From the NCBI RefSeq assembly GCF_937858865.1, contig NZ_CALLYO010000250.1:1-8534 (forward strand): a stretch of 8,534 nt of DNA, written 5' to 3'. Made by a program: the position numbers and the translations under genes. The DNA comes from an uncultured Amaricoccus sp. (GTDB lineage: Bacteria; Pseudomonadota; Alphaproteobacteria; Rhodobacterales; Rhodobacteraceae). The notes under the pieces were generated by a model. That model had not been told where the DNA came from. It was given only the letters and a program-made list of their open reading frames with translations, and did no database searches. Below are positions 7,105-8,534 of the stretch, piece after piece (the stretch's first letter is position 1; each line of letters begins with the position of its first letter).

Positions 7105-7168
7105 CCTTGGTTGAGGAGTGGTTAACTGGCGCTGATTTGTCCGGGTAAATCAACGGCTTAGCGAGAGC

Positions 7169-7181
7169 CCGCACTGTGCGG
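7169..7181. repeat. Short perfect dyad in the convergent gap
   Basis: CCGCACTGTGCGG is a 6-bp dyad around a central T. It could be a protein-binding site or chance in GC-rich DNA. Both flanking genes end here rather than start, so an operator role is unlikely. Confidence 0.25.
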
Positions 7182-7210
7182 AGATCGTGCGGGGCGCCGG
7201 TCGCGGACCC

Positions 7211-7242
7211 GTCCGGCCGCGGCGTCGCCGCCGCGGCCGGAC
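7211..7242. terminator. Putative bidirectional terminator hairpin between convergent genes
   Basis: A perfect 14-bp inverted repeat (7211-7224 with 7229-7242; outer bases GTCCGGCCGC) around a TCGC loop. It lies about 107 nt after the fused enzyme's stop and 12 nt beyond the stop of the leftward lpd gene. Its position between two converging genes fits a shared transcription stop. Neither strand shows a T-run after the stem, so termination may rely on Rho, or the stem may protect both mRNA 3' ends. Confidence 0.65.
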
Positions 7243-7254
7243 CGGCGTGGGGGC

Positions 7255-8534
7255 TCACATGTGGAGCATCCGCCCGTAGGCGTCGAGCACCGCCTCGTGC
7301 ATCATCTCGCTCAGCGTCGGATGCGGGAAGACCGTGTTCATCAGCTCGACCTCGGTCGTCTCGAGCGTCCGGCCGACGACATAGCCCTGGATCAGCTCGG
7401 TCACCTCGGCGCCGACCATGTGCGCGCCGAGGAGCTCGCCCGTCTTGGCGTCGAAGACGGTCTTGATCATCCCCTCGGGTTCGCCGAGGGCGATGGCCTT
7501 GCCGTTGCCGATGAAGGGGAAGTGGCCGACCTTGACCGCGTAGCCCTGCTCCTTGGCCTTCGCCTCGGTCAGGCCGACGCTCGCCACCTGCGGCTGGCAG
7601 TAGGTGCAGCCGGCGATGGAGGTGCCGGGCGTCGGGTGCGGATGCTGCCCGGCGATCAGCTCGGCGACCATGACCCCCTCGTGCATCGCCTTGTGGGCGA
7701 GCCAGGGCGGGCCGGCGATGTCGCCGATGGCGTAGAGACCGTCGACGCCGGTGCGGCAGTATTCGTCGACGACGACATGGGTGCGGTCGACCTTCACCCC
7801 CGCCTCCTCGAGGCCGAGGTTCTCGACGTTGCCGACGATGCCGACGGCGGAGATGACGGTGTCGAAGTCGGCGGTGGTGGTCTTGCCGCCCTGCTCGATG
7901 GTGGCGGTGACCTTGTCGGCGCCGCGGTCGAGCTTCTTGACCGTGGCCCCTTCGAGGATGGTCATCTTCTGCTTCTGGAACTGCTTCTTGGCGAAGGCCG
8001 AGATCTCCTCGTCCTCGACGGGCAGGATGCGCGGCAGCACCTCGACGACCGTCGTCTCGGCGCCGAGGGTGTTGTAGAAGCTCGCGAACTCGATGCCGAT
8101 GGCGCCGGAGCCGATGACCAGCAGCTTCTTCGGCATGTGCGGCGGCATGAGCGCGTGCTTGTAGGACCAGACCCGCTTGCCATCGGCCTCGAGGCCGGGG
8201 AGGTCGCGGGCGCGGGCGCCGGTGGCGATGATGATCGCCTTGGCCTCGATCTCCTCGCTGCCCTTGTCGGTCCTGACGCTGATCTTGCCCTTGCCGGCGA
8301 GTTTCGCCTCGCCCATGACGACGGTGATCTTGTTCTTCTTCATCAGGAAGCCGACGCCGCCCGAGAGCTGCTTGGCCACGCCGCGGGAGCGCTTCACCAC
8401 CGCGTCGATGTCGTAGCCGACGTTCTCGGCCTTGAGGCCGAATTCCTTGGCCCGGTGCATCAGGTGGAAGATCTCCGAGGAGCGCAGCAGCGCCTTGGTC
8501 GGGATGCAGCCCCAGTTGAGGCAGATGCCGCCGA
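7255..8534 (-). CDS. lpdA: Dihydrolipoamide dehydrogenase (E3), missing its N-terminus at the window edge
   Basis: The leftward gene enters from the right edge; about 425 residues are visible of a usual ~465. E3 reoxidises dihydrolipoamide in pyruvate and related 2-oxo acid dehydrogenase complexes, passing electrons via FAD and a disulfide to NAD. The redox disulfide is at the edge: GGICLNWGCIPTKAL, cysteines at bases 8521-8523 and 8506-8508, so the Met codon at 8458-8460 is internal. In visible numbering, the NAD-fold motif GSGAIGIEFAS is at 141-151, the FAD-domain motif GLYAIGDIAG at 265-274, and the interface-domain active-site His404-Glu409 is in FPHPTLSE. GCTYCQPQVASVGLTEAKA also fits alphaproteobacterial LpdA. 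Only the N-terminal FAD-binding GxGxxG part is outside. It converges on the paa/liv unit and ends just past the shared hairpin. It is likely housekeeping, not part of the aromatic operon. Confidence 0.96.
   Translation of the reverse strand, partial: GGICLNWGCIPTKALLRSSEIFHLMHRAKEFGLKAENVGYDIDAVVKRSRGVAKQLSGGVGFLMKKNKITVVMGEAKLAGKGKISVRTDKGSEEIEAKAIIIATGARARDLPGLEADGKRVWSYKHALMPPHMPKKLLVIGSGAIGIEFASFYNTLGAETTVVEVLPRILPVEDEEISAFAKKQFQKQKMTILEGATVKKLDRGADKVTATIEQGGKTTTADFDTVISAVGIVGNVENLGLEEAGVKVDRTHVVVDEYCRTGVDGLYAIGDIAGPPWLAHKAMHEGVMVAELIAGQHPHPTPGTSIAGCTYCQPQVASVGLTEAKAKEQGYAVKVGHFPFIGNGKAIALGEPEGMIKTVFDAKTGELLGAHMVGAEVTELIQGYVVGRTLETTEVELMNTVFPHPTLSEMMHEAVLDAYGRMLHM

Overview
The window is very GC-rich DNA with densely packed genes. 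It most likely comes from an alphaproteobacterium, probably of the Rhodobacterales type. The best taxonomic clue is the partial dihydrolipoamide dehydrogenase at the right edge, whose NAD-domain and C-terminal wording resembles the pyruvate-dehydrogenase-type LpdA of Rhodobacteraceae. This placement rests on remembered family patterns, not on a search.

Layout. Bases 1-7104 read rightward and look like one transcription unit: the 3' end of a PaaN-type aldehyde dehydrogenase (entering from the left edge), then a complete five-gene Liv/HAAT-type ABC importer (periplasmic binding protein, permeases LivH-like and LivM-like, ATPases LivG-like and LivF-like), then a fused enoyl-CoA hydratase/3-hydroxyacyl-CoA dehydrogenase. 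From LivH to the fused enzyme every junction is a 1-2 nt gap or a 4-8 nt overlap. The two looser junctions flank the binding-protein gene: 54 nt before it, and 74 nt after it containing a strong 10-bp GC hairpin. A gap of about 150 nt with a 14-bp perfect hairpin separates this unit from a leftward dihydrolipoamide dehydrogenase gene that runs off the right edge.

How it fits together. PaaN-family proteins belong to phenylacetate catabolism, Liv/HAAT importers carry branched-chain amino acids but also aromatic and other organic acids, and a hydratase/dehydrogenase fusion can do the beta-oxidation-like steps that follow ring opening. The inference is an uptake-plus-catabolism operon for phenylacetate or a related acid; the substrate cannot be read from sequence alone. 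The convergent lpd gene is central metabolism (E3 of 2-oxo acid dehydrogenase complexes) and is probably a neighbour only by position.

No mobile element, CRISPR array, tRNA or rRNA was seen, and no clearly new system. The points most worth a second look are the fused beta-oxidation enzyme, which stops about 50 residues before the usual family end, next to a 60-bp stretch of unusually low GC; the non-canonical signature loop of the LivG-like ATPase; and the hairpin placed to separate binding-protein expression from the rest of the transporter.
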